64,000 bases of DNA, from contig NZ_RHHV01000016.1 in the NCBI RefSeq assembly GCF_003710905.1, forward strand, positions 1 to 64,000, in the 5' to 3' direction. Under the pieces are notes generated by a model that was not told the origin of the DNA, did no database searches, and worked only from the letters and a program-made list of their open reading frames with translations. Shown in pieces: positions 26,162 through 35,384 of the stretch; position 1 is the first letter of the stretch, and each line of letters opens with the position of its first letter. The translations under genes and the position numbers were made by a program. This DNA comes from Brevibacillus parabrevis. Its GTDB lineage: Bacteria > Bacillota > Bacilli > Brevibacillales > Brevibacillaceae.

Positions 26162-27400
26162 TCAAATCGTGATTTGTATAGGTTGTTCACAATCTTGCGT
26201 CTTCTGCTGACGCTGTTCCCACAGTCTTTGACCGCGCTGGAAAAACGGCAAGGCCAAAAAGGTCAGCAGCATCAAGATCGCGAAAATAACTGGCCCTTGG
26301 TCAAAGCCCAATTGCTGAAGCAGCAAACCGCCGATCCACGCAGTGGCGCTCTGCCCCAGAAAAGCGAAGCCGCTCGCGCCGTAATAGGCGCCTCGCATAT
26401 GCTCGGGAGCGATTTCTCCGATCAGTACATCACCGATGACAAAGCATAAAATTTCCCCGATGGTAAAGACCACCATCGACACTGACAGCCAGAACAAATT
26501 GGTGAAGAGTCCGAACCCGAACAAGCCGAGTCCGAAAAGGAGGCAGCCGACTTTCAGGGCCGTCATGGCAGAATAGCGTTTCATCAGCCTGGCAAGCGGA
26601 TATTGAAAGACGAGGACAGACAACGTGTTCATCACGAACAGGAAGGAGTAAGCCTCGACCCGGTCGTGACCGATGTACTGGGCAAGCGTCGTATCCAGGT
26701 GCGTATAGGCTCCAGCCACAAACAAATTGCCGAGCAACAGATACAAAAACACTTTGTCTGTGAACACGATCCGCGCCATCTGCCCCATCGGAATCGAATC
26801 GGAATGCTCCCGCAGTTGTTGCTTGAACAAGATCATGAACACGACCAGGATGACCGCATACAGCGCCATAATCACCGCACTGATCAGAAACGGCAGCATG
26901 GAGGACGAACTGCCTGCGCCGAGCTTCAACCCAATCAGCGGCCCGATCGCTCCCCCCAGGTTGATGGCAAAATACCTGGCGTTGAAAGCACCCCTGCGCT
27001 GGCTGTCCGGGGTAAAATCAGCGAGCAGGGCACGCGCCGTCGGTTCAAATACATTGCGGCACAAACCGTTCAGCGCACTCAAAAGGAAGAACATCCACGT
27101 CTCGCTCGCCAGCGTGAAGCCGACCAGGACAAAGCTCCAAAGCCCCATAGAGGCGATCATGACCGGATAGCGCCCCAACCGATCTGACAACGCTCCCCCA
27201 GCGAAGCTGCTGACCGTGCCCACCAAAAGGCTCATCGCCAAAATCGCGCCAACTACGGCCGGGTCGATTCCCTTTCCTTTGCCCAAGTAAATCCCGAGAA
27301 AAGGCAGCGTCATGAAAAAACCCGTCCGCGATAAAAAGGTGCCGATGATGACGCCCCATGCCACGGGATGAAAGCGCGGTAACGGAAACCTTTTGCTCAT
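26162..27400 (-). CDS. Major facilitator superfamily transporter
   Basis: A 412-residue, 12-helix membrane protein with the MFS motif GALSDRLGRYPVM in the loop between helices 2 and 3 and a drug-exporter-like profile. The start is ATG 27400, after GGGGAG. Divergent from an SgrR-type regulator 130 bp away, a common pairing in which the regulator controls the transporter. The exported or imported substrate cannot be deduced. It is followed at once by the PEP mutase family gene. Confidence 0.85.
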   Translation of the reverse strand: MSKRFPLPRFHPVAWGVIIGTFLSRTGFFMTLPFLGIYLGKGKGIDPAVVGAILAMSLLVGTVSSFAGGALSDRLGRYPVMIASMGLWSFVLVGFTLASETWMFFLLSALNGLCRNVFEPTARALLADFTPDSQRRGAFNARYFAINLGGAIGPLIGLKLGAGSSSSMLPFLISAVIMALYAVILVVFMILFKQQLREHSDSIPMGQMARIVFTDKVFLYLLLGNLFVAGAYTHLDTTLAQYIGHDRVEAYSFLFVMNTLSVLVFQYPLARLMKRYSAMTALKVGCLLFGLGLFGFGLFTNLFWLSVSMVVFTIGEILCFVIGDVLIGEIAPEHMRGAYYGASGFAFLGQSATAWIGGLLLQQLGFDQGPVIFAILMLLTFLALPFFQRGQRLWEQRQQKTQDCEQPIQITI

Positions 27401-27475
27401 CTTGTTTGCTCTCCCCATTCCTGTTTTTCGTCTGTCGTGTTATCTTCAGTATATTGATCTGAGAAAAGCGAAAAA

Positions 27476-27510
27476 GGGTAAGGTGTAAGCAAACTCTGTC
27501 ACCTTTTCCC
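27476..27510. promoter_or_regulatory. Inverted repeat, candidate operator between MFS and sgrR-like genes
   Basis: GGGTAAGGTG at 27476-27485 is matched by CACCTTTTCCC at 27500-27510, its reverse complement with one mismatch over ten positions, separated by 14 nt. It lies 20 nt before the regulator start in the divergent intergenic region, a suitable place for autoregulation and transporter control. Confidence 0.45.
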
Positions 27511-27530
27511 AAAAACAAAGGGGGGCCTTC

Positions 27531-29387
27531 ATGGTTACCGTTCTCTACTTTTTGGAGCTGCGCCTGTTCTTTCAGCAGGAAGAAACGGCCAAACCGTTCC
27601 CCGTCACGATTGAAAAATTGAGCGGACTTTGGCACTGTACCCCCCGAAACGCGAAGCTGATCGTCCGCAAGCTGGCAGAAATGGGCTGGATCGACTGGCA
27701 GCCTGGGCTTGGCCGGGGCAATGCCTCCGTCCTGACGTTTCTGGCGGATGCCGATGCCATCTTGCTTGCGGAAGGAAAGCAGCGCATGGAGCAAGGCGAT
27801 GTCACAGAAGCTATGGAGCTTTTGAATCGCTTCGGCAAGCCCGCTGTCAAAGAGCAGTTCATGGAGTGGCTCTCGGCAGAACTTGGCTATTGCACACCGA
27901 GCGAGTCGAACCATTATCAGGACACGCTGCGCTTCCCGGTCTACCGCAGCATTGTCACACTGGACCCCGCGCAGGTGTACTATCACTTCGATGCGCATTT
28001 GGTCCGCCAGCTTTTCAATACACTCGTTCACTTCGACACGGACAGCCGGACGATCCATCCAAGCATTGCCCACTCGTGGGAAATGAGCGCGGATCACAAG
28101 GAGTGGACGTTTTATTTGAAGAAAAATGTCGTGTTTCACCACGGTCGGGAGCTGACCGCGCACGATGTTGTCTTTTCGCTGGACCGGCTGCGCTCGCATC
28201 CGGAAAAGTATGAAGCAAGCTGGATGCTTGGCGATATCGCGCAGTTGGAAGCAGTTGATGCCAGAACGGTGCGGATTTTGTTGCAGGAGCCGAACTACTT
28301 GTTTCTGCGGATGCTTTCCACTACGCCCACCAGCATCGTCCCGGCAGAGATCGTCCTGGAGACGGCTGGCGAGTTTGGGAAAAACCCGATCGGGACTGGC
28401 CCGTTCCAGCTCGTCCGTCTGGATGAAGGCATTTGCATTTTGGAAGCTTTTTCGGGACATTTTCAGGGGAGGCCGCAGCTTGACCGTGTGGAAATCCTCC
28501 TGTTCCCCGATCTGGAAACAGGCATTCTCCATGAACCGGACTGGACGTCTGTCATGATGTCCCACGGTGTGGCCACAAAAGCCGAAGCATTAAGGGAAGC
28601 AATCATCCGCGACAGCCGCGATTGGTGCGATCTGGAGACGCTGTTTTCCTGCTGCAACCTGCTCGTCTTTAACCAATGGAAAACCGGGCCGCAAAACCAT
28701 CCGAAATTCCGCCAGGCGCTCGACTTGCTCATCGATCGCGAGCAGATGATTGCCGAGCTTGGAGGAGATCGCGTCTTTCCGGCAAAAGGCTTCCGCCCCT
28801 TCTCTCCGCAGCTTGCGACTTGGTCAGCGGAACGAACGCCCCGCCCAAGCGCTGCGCAAATTGCCGCCCTGCTTGCGGAAAGCGGCTACCAGGGAGAGAC
28901 GCTGCGCATGGTCATGACGTCCTATCACGAGCCGGACGCCTTGTGGATTCAAGCCCGCTGCAAAGACTACGGCATTCACCTGGAAATCGACGTTCGCGAG
29001 CCGTTTGAGTTTGCGAATCACGATTTGCTGCCGGAGCACGACTGCCAACTGTTCGGAAACGTTTTTAGCCATGATGAAATCAGTGAACTGGAAATGTACT
29101 TGCAAAAGAACTACTTCCTGCCCAGCTTTGACGCACCGTTAGCCGAAGCGGTTCATCGAGAGACTGCTGCCCTTTTTCGGGAGGCAGACGAATCCGTCCG
29201 GCAACAAAAGCTCGCGCACATAGAAGCGCTGATCCAAGAAAACCATGCCGTTTTGTACCTTGTGCAAAAGAAATCGCAAGCTTCTTTTCACAAGTCGGTT
29301 CGCGGCGTCACGATCAATCCGTCCGGCTGGCTGGACTTTCAAAAAGTCTGGTTTCACCCGCATGCTTCGCAGCCCGTGCAGCAGTAG
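27531..29387 (+). CDS. SgrR-type transcriptional regulator with solute-binding domain
   Basis: A 618-residue protein: an N-terminal winged helix of the SgrR type (about 1-110; IEKLSGLWHCTPRNAKLIVRKL) followed by a family 5 extracellular-solute-binding-like domain (about 150-610; WTFYLKKNVVFHHGRELTAHDVVFS). No signal peptide, so the binding domain is an intracellular ligand sensor. ATG 27531 follows AAGGGGGG. E. coli SgrR senses sugar-phosphate stress; the ligand here is unknown. It is likely to control the divergent MFS transporter. Confidence 0.85.
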   Translation: MVTVLYFLELRLFFQQEETAKPFPVTIEKLSGLWHCTPRNAKLIVRKLAEMGWIDWQPGLGRGNASVLTFLADADAILLAEGKQRMEQGDVTEAMELLNRFGKPAVKEQFMEWLSAELGYCTPSESNHYQDTLRFPVYRSIVTLDPAQVYYHFDAHLVRQLFNTLVHFDTDSRTIHPSIAHSWEMSADHKEWTFYLKKNVVFHHGRELTAHDVVFSLDRLRSHPEKYEASWMLGDIAQLEAVDARTVRILLQEPNYLFLRMLSTTPTSIVPAEIVLETAGEFGKNPIGTGPFQLVRLDEGICILEAFSGHFQGRPQLDRVEILLFPDLETGILHEPDWTSVMMSHGVATKAEALREAIIRDSRDWCDLETLFSCCNLLVFNQWKTGPQNHPKFRQALDLLIDREQMIAELGGDRVFPAKGFRPFSPQLATWSAERTPRPSAAQIAALLAESGYQGETLRMVMTSYHEPDALWIQARCKDYGIHLEIDVREPFEFANHDLLPEHDCQLFGNVFSHDEISELEMYLQKNYFLPSFDAPLAEAVHRETAALFREADESVRQQKLAHIEALIQENHAVLYLVQKKSQASFHKSVRGVTINPSGWLDFQKVWFHPHASQPVQQ

Positions 29388-29403
29388 GCGGTGCAAAAAA
29401 CAG

Positions 29404-29720
29404 TCCAAGTGCATGGTTTCATCCACGCGCGCCCTGCCCATGCAGTAGTAGGCAGTACAAAAAAGCAGCCCCGGCGCATGGTTTCATCCACGCGCCGCCC
29501 TGCCCATGCAGTAGTAGGCAGTACAAAAAAGCAGCCCCGGCGCATGGTTTCATCCACGCGCCGCCCTGCCCATGCAGTAGTAGGCAGTACAAAAAAGCAG
29601 CCCCGGCGCATTGTTTCATCCACGCGCCGCCCTGCCCATGCAGTAGTAGGCAGTACAAAAAAGCAGCCCCGGCGCATGGTTTCATCCACGCGTCCCCCTG
29701 CCCGTGCAGCAGTATACGAC
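29404..29720. repeat. 66-bp tandem repeat in a convergent intergenic region
   Basis: About four and a half copies of a 66-bp unit lie between the convergent sgrR-like and nagA genes; the GTAC landmark recurs at 29455, 29521, 29587 and 29653. The middle copies are almost identical, the outer ones diverged. Each copy carries AAAAAAGCAGCCCC, one arm of the terminator at 29721-29758, and an internal CGGCGC/GCGCCG stem. Because 66 is a multiple of three, long frames run through it, but they have no start signals and are not genes. Confidence 0.9.
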
Positions 29721-29758
29721 AAAAAAAAGCAGCCCCAGCGCATCTGGGCTGCTTTTTT
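29721..29758. terminator. Bidirectional intrinsic terminator
   Basis: GCAGCCC / GGGCTGC form a stem with a ~10-nt loop, flanked by A8 on the left and T6 on the right. It can therefore end both the sgrR-like transcript (plus) and the nagA transcript (minus). Confidence 0.85.
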
Positions 29759-29774
29759 ACGCTTATGGATTGGA

Positions 29775-30944
29775 TTACTGAGCGCGTTCGTATACGCGTT
29801 TTCCGGCAACGAAGGTCATCGCCACTTCAAAATCGTCATCCAACACGATCATGTCGGCATCGTATCCGGCTGCCAGCCGACCTTTTCGCTCCCCGTATCC
29901 GAGGATAGCGGCTGGCGTATGCGATGCCATCTCTACCGCTTCCGCCAGTGGTACACCGCTCAGCGTCACCATGTTTGCTACGGCTTTGTTCAAGGTCAAA
30001 ATGCTGCCAGCCAATGTCCCGTCCGCCAACTGCGCCTGATTGTCGCGGACGCGAACCTCTTGCCCGCCCAAGTCGTAAGTGCCTTCTCCGAGCGCAGTAG
30101 CGCGCATCGAGTCGCTGACCAGCGCGAGCCGCTCCGGCGTTTTCACCCGATACAAAATTCGCATGACCGCAGGATGGACGTGGATGCCATCGGCAATCAA
30201 CTCGGTGCTCAAATGCTCGTGGTACATCGCAGCACCGACCACTCCCGGCTCTCTGTGATGCAATCCGGTCATGGCGTTAAAGCAATGCGTGAAGTGGCGC
30301 ACGCCCGCATCCACAGCTTCAGCCGCCTGGACAAACGTCGCCCCTGTATGGCCTGCCGAGACGATCACGCCGCGCTCCTTGAGCCAGGCAATCGCTTCGA
30401 GCGCTTCCGGCTGCTCGGGAGCAATCGTCACGACCTTGATCAGCCCTTGGGCCAGCTCGTACATTCGCTTCACCGCATCCAGTCTGGGCAGGGAGATGTT
30501 TTCTTCCTTTTGCGCCCCTTTGTAACGCGGGTTGATCCACGGTCCTTCCAGGTGAATCCCGATCGCCTCTGCCCCCGGCAAGCCAGCCTGGCTTGCGCGC
30601 GCAATGTTTTCCAGCACAGGCTCAAGCTCGGCGTAAGGAGCCGTCATCGTCGTCGCCAAAAAAGAAGTGACGCCATATCGGGCAAGCGCGCCGGAAATGG
30701 CCTGCAAAGATTCCGGCGTCCCGTCCATCGTGTCGTGGCCGTCGATCCCGTGCATGTGCATGTCTACCAGTCCTGGGCAAATCCGCCCGTTTTCCACCGT
30801 CAGCAGCTGTGCAGGGCATTCGCCCGCATAAGCTTCGGCTTCCCCTGCGTACACGATCTTCCCTGCCGCCACTACGACAAGCCCGTCCCTGATTTCCTGT
30901 CCGTCTGCAATGATTGTTCCTCGAAGAGCGTATTCCTGTTCCAT
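29775..30944 (-). CDS. nagA: N-acetylglucosamine-6-phosphate deacetylase
   Basis: A 389-residue metal-dependent amidohydrolase that converts GlcNAc-6-phosphate to glucosamine-6-phosphate and acetate. Visible motifs: GLVDMHMHGIDGHDT (in this family HGxxG replaces HxH), IHLEGPWINP with the metal-ligand Glu, SAGHTGA and HCFNAM with metal-ligand histidines, and VSDSMRA with the catalytic Asp. Length is normal for NagA. The start is ATG 30944, spaced 6 nt from GGAGGA; ATG 30950 abuts that site. No nagB or nagE lies nearby, so it stands alone here. Confidence 0.93.
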   Translation of the reverse strand: MEQEYALRGTIIADGQEIRDGLVVVAAGKIVYAGEAEAYAGECPAQLLTVENGRICPGLVDMHMHGIDGHDTMDGTPESLQAISGALARYGVTSFLATTMTAPYAELEPVLENIARASQAGLPGAEAIGIHLEGPWINPRYKGAQKEENISLPRLDAVKRMYELAQGLIKVVTIAPEQPEALEAIAWLKERGVIVSAGHTGATFVQAAEAVDAGVRHFTHCFNAMTGLHHREPGVVGAAMYHEHLSTELIADGIHVHPAVMRILYRVKTPERLALVSDSMRATALGEGTYDLGGQEVRVRDNQAQLADGTLAGSILTLNKAVANMVTLSGVPLAEAVEMASHTPAAILGYGERKGRLAAGYDADMIVLDDDFEVAMTFVAGKRVYERAQ

Positions 30945-31007
30945 CTCCATTCCTCCGTCAACGCACTGCCGTAGTCTGTCCGTAATGATGCCGCACCTGT
31001 TTCCTTG

Positions 31008-32084
31008 CTATTCCTGCACAAGTCCTGCGCATGCACGCTTCGTTTCCTCTACGAGCCGCAAGACCAGTTCGCCTGCGCCAAGCTCCCTGCCAAGCGGTGC
31101 CGCCTGTCCCGCCCACATCGACATATACGCGGATTTCTGCTGCTTGCCCGCAGCGGCGCGAATGTCTTTGGTGAGGGCATTTTGCACCGGGTAGGCGGGC
31201 AATTCCTGATCCAGTGGCGCCAGCTTTCGCATGAACTCGTTCTCGATGCCTCTCGCCCATTTGCCGGAAAAAGCCCGTGTCATGACGATGCCCTCTTCGC
31301 TCGACTCCCGGATGGCTTGCTTGTGCAAAGCATGCGCGCCGCTTTCCGCACACGTTAAAAATGCCGTTCCGAGCTGGGCCGCCTGCGCTCCCAGTGCGAG
31401 TGCGGCTGCAATGCCTCGCCCGTCCATCATCCCGCCCGCTGCGATCACCGGAATTTTGACGCGATCCACGATCTGTGGCACCAATGCCATCGTTCCGATC
31501 AGATTGCTCGGGGAATCCGGCAAAAACGAACCGCGATGCCCGCCTGCTTCACTGCCCTGCGCTGCGATCATGTCCACGCCGCCCGCTTCCAGCACGACTG
31601 CCTCGCGAACCGTCGTCGCAGTCCCGATCACCGTCACGCCTTTTTGCTTGAGCGCTTGCAGTGAACGCGCGTCGAGCATGCCAAACGTAAAGCTGAAAAC
31701 CGCAGGCACTTCCTCCAGTACGACTTGCAGCTGTTCCGCAAACGACTCCTGAAAGCGCGTGACTTGCGGGCTTTCGGGAATGTCCAGCTCACGGCGCACC
31801 TCATTGAGCGCGGAAGCAACCGTGTCTGCGATCGGCTGGGTCGCGTCAAAGTCTTCCGGGATGAACAAATTGACGCCAAAAGGTTTGTCGGTCAAATCGC
31901 GGATCGCATGTATCGCTTCACGGATTTGCTGTGGAGTCATATAGGCAGCTCCCAGCGTTCCCAATCCCCCTGCTTCCGAGACGGCCGCGACCAGCGCAGG
32001 AGTTGTCGCACCGCCCGCCATCGGTGCCTGGATAATCGGCCATTTGATTTTCAGGCGTGACGTAATCGGATTCGCTTTCCACAT
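31008..32084 (-). CDS. Nitronate monooxygenase-family FMN enzyme
   Basis: A 358-residue TIM-barrel flavoprotein of the 2-nitropropane dioxygenase family. It opens with WPIIQAPMAGG and ALVAAVSEAGGLGTLG, has GVDMIAAQGSEAGGHRG (FMN-phosphate loop and catalytic His region), VIAAGGMMDGRGIAAALALGA, and a C-terminal AGQ segment. Such enzymes oxidise alkyl nitronates such as propionate-3-nitronate. ATG 32084 follows AAGGGAG. It lies between the VOC-Nudix fusion and nagA on the same strand with short gaps; a shared transcript is possible but no functional link is evident. Confidence 0.88.
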   Translation of the reverse strand: MWKANPITSRLKIKWPIIQAPMAGGATTPALVAAVSEAGGLGTLGAAYMTPQQIREAIHAIRDLTDKPFGVNLFIPEDFDATQPIADTVASALNEVRRELDIPESPQVTRFQESFAEQLQVVLEEVPAVFSFTFGMLDARSLQALKQKGVTVIGTATTVREAVVLEAGGVDMIAAQGSEAGGHRGSFLPDSPSNLIGTMALVPQIVDRVKIPVIAAGGMMDGRGIAAALALGAQAAQLGTAFLTCAESGAHALHKQAIRESSEEGIVMTRAFSGKWARGIENEFMRKLAPLDQELPAYPVQNALTKDIRAAAGKQQKSAYMSMWAGQAAPLGRELGAGELVLRLVEETKRACAGLVQE

Positions 32085-32137
32085 GCTTCTTCCACTCCCT
32101 TTTGTCTATTTCGTTCCATTCACGCACGAGGGCAGGG

Positions 32138-33301
32138 TCATGGCTCGTGGCGAATCAATTCAAGAAAATGGGCCAAAACTCGCGCAGTAAGCCCCCAGAT
32201 GACTCGTCCGTCCAGCTCGTAAAACAGATGCTCGACTGTGCCTGTGCGCCACGGATACTTTTTGCCGCCCGGAATCAGGTGATAAGGGAAATCATCCTCC
32301 GGCTCGTTCACAAGCGCTGAAGTGTATGTCGCAGGCTCAGCGGCAGCCAGTCGTTCCAGCGAGATGATAAACACTTCTCCCACTTCATCGGGATTCGGCT
32401 TCATCTTCGCTATGTCCTCCACGTAGCCGACAAACGGGTAAATCGCAGAATGGCCCGGACCGATCAACCGATCCAGCTCGCCGACGTAATGAATGCTTGT
32501 GAGCGGCACTCCCAGCTCCTCGCTCGTTTCCCTGCGGGCTGTCGCCCAGCGCGATTCGTCGCCCTCTTCCGCCCGTCCACCGGGGAAACAAATTTCATTG
32601 GCCTGCCTGCGCATCGTGCTTGCCCGCTTTTCGAACAAAACCCCCAGCTTGCCGTCCTCCATCTTCACCAAAGGAAGCAAAATGCCAAACACACCCGTTT
32701 GCTTCGCTCCCATAAACCCCGGCTCGCGCTCGTTCAGCACTTGCAAAATCCGCTGGACGCCCGGCTCTTGCTTAATTGGGTCGGCTGCTTCGCGCGTGTC
32801 CACATCGGTCCCTCGCTCGATCGGTTCAGCTTCGCGTGTGCCCACATCCGCCCCTCGCTCAATTGACTCAGCTACGCGTGTGTCCACATCCGTCCCTCGC
32901 TCAATTGGCTCAGCTTCGCGTGTGTCCACATATTCCGCCACTTCGATTAAATTCCGGTCGGGGTCGCGCACGTAAACCGAACGGATCAGTCCCGCTGCAC
33001 CTGTCCTGTGCACTGGCCCTTCCTCGATGTCCACCCCGCAGCTTGCAAACCTGGCGATGACTGCCGCAAGCGGCACAGAAGCGATCAAGCACAAATCAGC
33101 AGAGCCTGGCAACGGCTGTCCCGCTTTCGGCTCAAACTCGTGTCCCGCCACATGCAGGTTGATTTTTTGTGCGCCAAAATGCAAAGCTTTTCTGCCATTG
33201 CCGAAGGTGACAACCTGCATGCCAAGCGCGCGCTCGTAAAACTGGCAAGTCGCTTCCAGGTCGCGGACGGTCAACACCAGATGGTCCAATCGGTCGATCA
33301 T
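32138..33301 (-). CDS. Fusion of a VOC domain and a CoA-pyrophosphatase-type Nudix hydrolase
   Basis: A 387-residue protein. Residues 1 to about 125 form a complete VOC/glyoxalase-type domain (LDHLVLTVRDLEAT, ALHFGAQKINLHV, SVYVRDPDRNLIEV). Residues about 126-180 are a 14-residue repeat (VDTREAEPIERGTD, about 3.5 copies). About 185-387 is a Nudix domain with the NudL/UPF0035 pattern: FEKRASTMRRQANEICFPGG followed by REtsEELG. It probably hydrolyses CoA or a related diphosphate. Start ATG 33301 is spaced 9 nt from AGGAAGGA; ATG 33310 abuts it. Both domains are full length, so this looks like a true fusion joined by an expanding linker. Confidence 0.85.
   Translation of the reverse strand: MIDRLDHLVLTVRDLEATCQFYERALGMQVVTFGNGRKALHFGAQKINLHVAGHEFEPKAGQPLPGSADLCLIASVPLAAVIARFASCGVDIEEGPVHRTGAAGLIRSVYVRDPDRNLIEVAEYVDTREAEPIERGTDVDTRVAESIERGADVGTREAEPIERGTDVDTREAADPIKQEPGVQRILQVLNEREPGFMGAKQTGVFGILLPLVKMEDGKLGVLFEKRASTMRRQANEICFPGGRAEEGDESRWATARRETSEELGVPLTSIHYVGELDRLIGPGHSAIYPFVGYVEDIAKMKPNPDEVGEVFIISLERLAAAEPATYTSALVNEPEDDFPYHLIPGGKKYPWRTGTVEHLFYELDGRVIWGLTARVLAHFLELIRHEP
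32790..32931. repeat. 42-bp tandem repeat encoding the interdomain linker
   Basis: About 3.5 copies of a 42-bp unit, recognised by GTGTCCACATC-like landmarks every 42 bp, encode the 14-residue acidic/basic linker of the VOC-Nudix fusion. The period keeps the frame. Confidence 0.8.
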
Positions 33302-33620
33302 GCTTACCATTCCTTCCTGTCCCGCTACATGCTCTTGCTATGTATTATAGCAAACAGGGAGCTTCTATCGTTTGATTCGACTGCAAAACACCCTCCAGCC
33401 TGTTCCTCACCAACTGGAGGATACGCTTTTCTTTTCACGAACATGTCTACCCGTACATTATACAATGATTTCCTTGTTTACAGCTGCTTTTTGCCCCGCT
33501 TGTACAAGGCGCATAACTTAGCATATAGCACAGCAAAACGAGCGTCCCCCGCCCTCATGCGGAAGAACGCTCGCTTTTTTGTGGAAGAAACGCCACGGAC
33601 AATCACAGCCGTTTCATCGT
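33302..33620. other. Intergenic region with a terminator
   Basis: These ~320 bases separate the ABC transporter stop from the VOC-Nudix start. The left part is AT-rich and should hold the VOC-Nudix promoter, though I could not fix one. A hairpin at 33535-33580 is listed separately. No gene is seen. Confidence 0.5.
33535..33580. terminator. Intrinsic terminator after the ABC transporter gene
   Basis: CGAGCGT (33539-33545) pairs with ACGCTCG (33567-33573); inner bases CCGC/GCGG extend the stem. On the minus strand GTTTTG follows, on the plus strand T6, so it may work both ways. It lies about 40 nt beyond the ABC transporter stop. Confidence 0.7.
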
Positions 33621-35336
33621 CTATGAACTGAACTGCGCTTGATGCAGCCTGCTGTACACGCCTTGCGTTTGCAAAAGCTCGTCGTGGTGCCCTTGCTCGG
33701 CGATGCCTTGTTCGGCGACGACAATGATCCGGTCTGCGTTCTTGATCGTCGCCAGGCGGTGGGCGATCACGAGCGTCGTGCGTCCGTGGGACAGCTCTGC
33801 AAGCGCCTGCTGAATCGCCGCTTCCGTCTCGGTGTCGAGAGCAGAGGTCGCTTCATCCAAAATGAGGATCGGCGGGTTTTTCAGGAACATCCGGGCGATC
33901 GACAAACGCTGCTTTTGACCGCCGGAAAGCTTGACGCCCCGCTCCCCGATCAGCGTATCTAGTCCTTCTGGCAAGGCGCGGATCACGTCTTCCAGTTGTG
34001 CCCGTCTGGCTGCGTCCCACAACTCTTCATCGGTCGCGCCAAGCTTCCCGTAGGCAATGTTTTCCCGGATCGATCCGTCAAACAGGAAGACGTCCTGCTG
34101 CACGATTCCGATATGCGAACGAAGCGATTCCAGCGTCATGGAACGAATGTCGATGCCGTCAATCATGATCGAGCCGCTGTCCACATCGTAAAAACGGGGA
34201 AGCAAGCTGCACAGTGTCGTTTTTCCCGCGCCGGAAGGTCCCACGAGCGCGACCGTCTCGCCAGCGCGAATGGACAGCGACAATCCCTGGAGCACTTTTT
34301 CCTTGTTTTCATAGCCAAACGTTACGTTCTCGAAGCGGATGTCGCCGCGAAGATTGCTGACAGGCTTCGCGTCTGGCGCATCGTCGACGTCAGGCTCTGT
34401 CTCCAGCAACTCCAGGTAACGCTTGAATCCGGCAACACCTTTTGGAAACGTCTCGATGACGTTGTTGATCTGCTGAATCGGGTTCAAAAAGACGTTCGAC
34501 AGCATCACGAAAGCGATAAACTCCCCGTACGTCATCTTTCCTTGGATGACGTAATACGTTCCGCACACGAGGACAAACAGCGATACCAGCTTCATCAAAA
34601 TAAAGCTCAACGACGAGTTCCACGCCATGATGCGGTACGTGAGCAGCTTGGTCAGGCGGAAGCGCCCGTTGTTCTCTGCAAAGCGTGCGATTTCATGCTT
34701 TTCGTTAGCAAACGCCTGTACGACGCGAATGCCGCTGATGTTGTTTTCCACGCGCGCATTGTAGTCTGCGACATCGGCAAACATCCGGTCAAAAGCGCGG
34801 GACATTTTGCGGCTGAAATACATCGACAAATAAATCATTAAAGGCACGATGATAAAAGTCAGCACCGCCAATTGCCAGTTGATGCTGAGCATGATACCGA
34901 AGGCGCCCAGCAGTGTCATGACCGCGATGAACAAATCTTCCGGGCCATGGTGAGCGATCTCCCCGATATCCATCAGGTCGTTCGTCATGCGAGATACGAG
35001 ATGTCCGGTCTTGTTGTTGTCGAAAAAGCGGAACGAGAGCTTTTGCACCCGATCAAACAGCTTTTTGCGCATGTCCGATTCAATATTGATGCCGAGCTTG
35101 TGTCCGTAATAGGTAACGACGTAGTGCAAGGCCGCACTGACCACGTAAATGCCCAAAAGCCCCAGGCACGCGTACAGGATCAGCAGCCAGTTTCCGCTCG
35201 GAAGCAAATCGTCCACAACCCGGTTGACAGCAAGCGGAAACGCCAGTTCAAGCAGCGCGGCCAAAATCGCGCAAGAAAAATCTGCTATAAACAGCCCCAT
35301 ATACGGCTTGTAGTACGCAAAAAAGCGACGCAGCAT
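33621..35336 (-). CDS. ABC exporter-type protein (fused membrane and ATPase domains)
   Basis: A 571-residue half-transporter. Six membrane helices span about 1-310, followed by an ATPase domain with Walker A GPSGAGKTT, signature LSGGQKQRLS, Walker B ILILDEATSALD and the H-loop IAHRLAT. It would work as a homodimer. It lies 48 nt downstream of two FecCD permease genes on the same strand, so it probably belongs to the Fur-controlled siderophore operon. It could export a siderophore or, as in YbtPQ/IrtAB-type systems, move an iron complex. General multidrug export is the alternative. ATG 35336 follows GAGGAGGAGG. Confidence 0.88.
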   Translation of the reverse strand: MLRRFFAYYKPYMGLFIADFSCAILAALLELAFPLAVNRVVDDLLPSGNWLLILYACLGLLGIYVVSAALHYVVTYYGHKLGINIESDMRKKLFDRVQKLSFRFFDNNKTGHLVSRMTNDLMDIGEIAHHGPEDLFIAVMTLLGAFGIMLSINWQLAVLTFIIVPLMIYLSMYFSRKMSRAFDRMFADVADYNARVENNISGIRVVQAFANEKHEIARFAENNGRFRLTKLLTYRIMAWNSSLSFILMKLVSLFVLVCGTYYVIQGKMTYGEFIAFVMLSNVFLNPIQQINNVIETFPKGVAGFKRYLELLETEPDVDDAPDAKPVSNLRGDIRFENVTFGYENKEKVLQGLSLSIRAGETVALVGPSGAGKTTLCSLLPRFYDVDSGSIMIDGIDIRSMTLESLRSHIGIVQQDVFLFDGSIRENIAYGKLGATDEELWDAARRAQLEDVIRALPEGLDTLIGERGVKLSGGQKQRLSIARMFLKNPPILILDEATSALDTETEAAIQQALAELSHGRTTLVIAHRLATIKNADRIIVVAEQGIAEQGHHDELLQTQGVYSRLHQAQFSS

Positions 35337-35384
35337 ACCGAATCCTCCTCCTCTTCACCGCACGATGAAAGCCTTTCTTTTTCT

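Noticed and set aside
29404..29720. CRISPR array
   Set aside because: The 66-bp units are contiguous, without unique spacers of constant length, and no cas genes are near.
29391..30974. Plus-strand frame running from the 66-bp repeats into nagA
   Set aside because: The 66-bp period keeps all frames open; the rest is antisense to nagA. No ribosome binding site is present.
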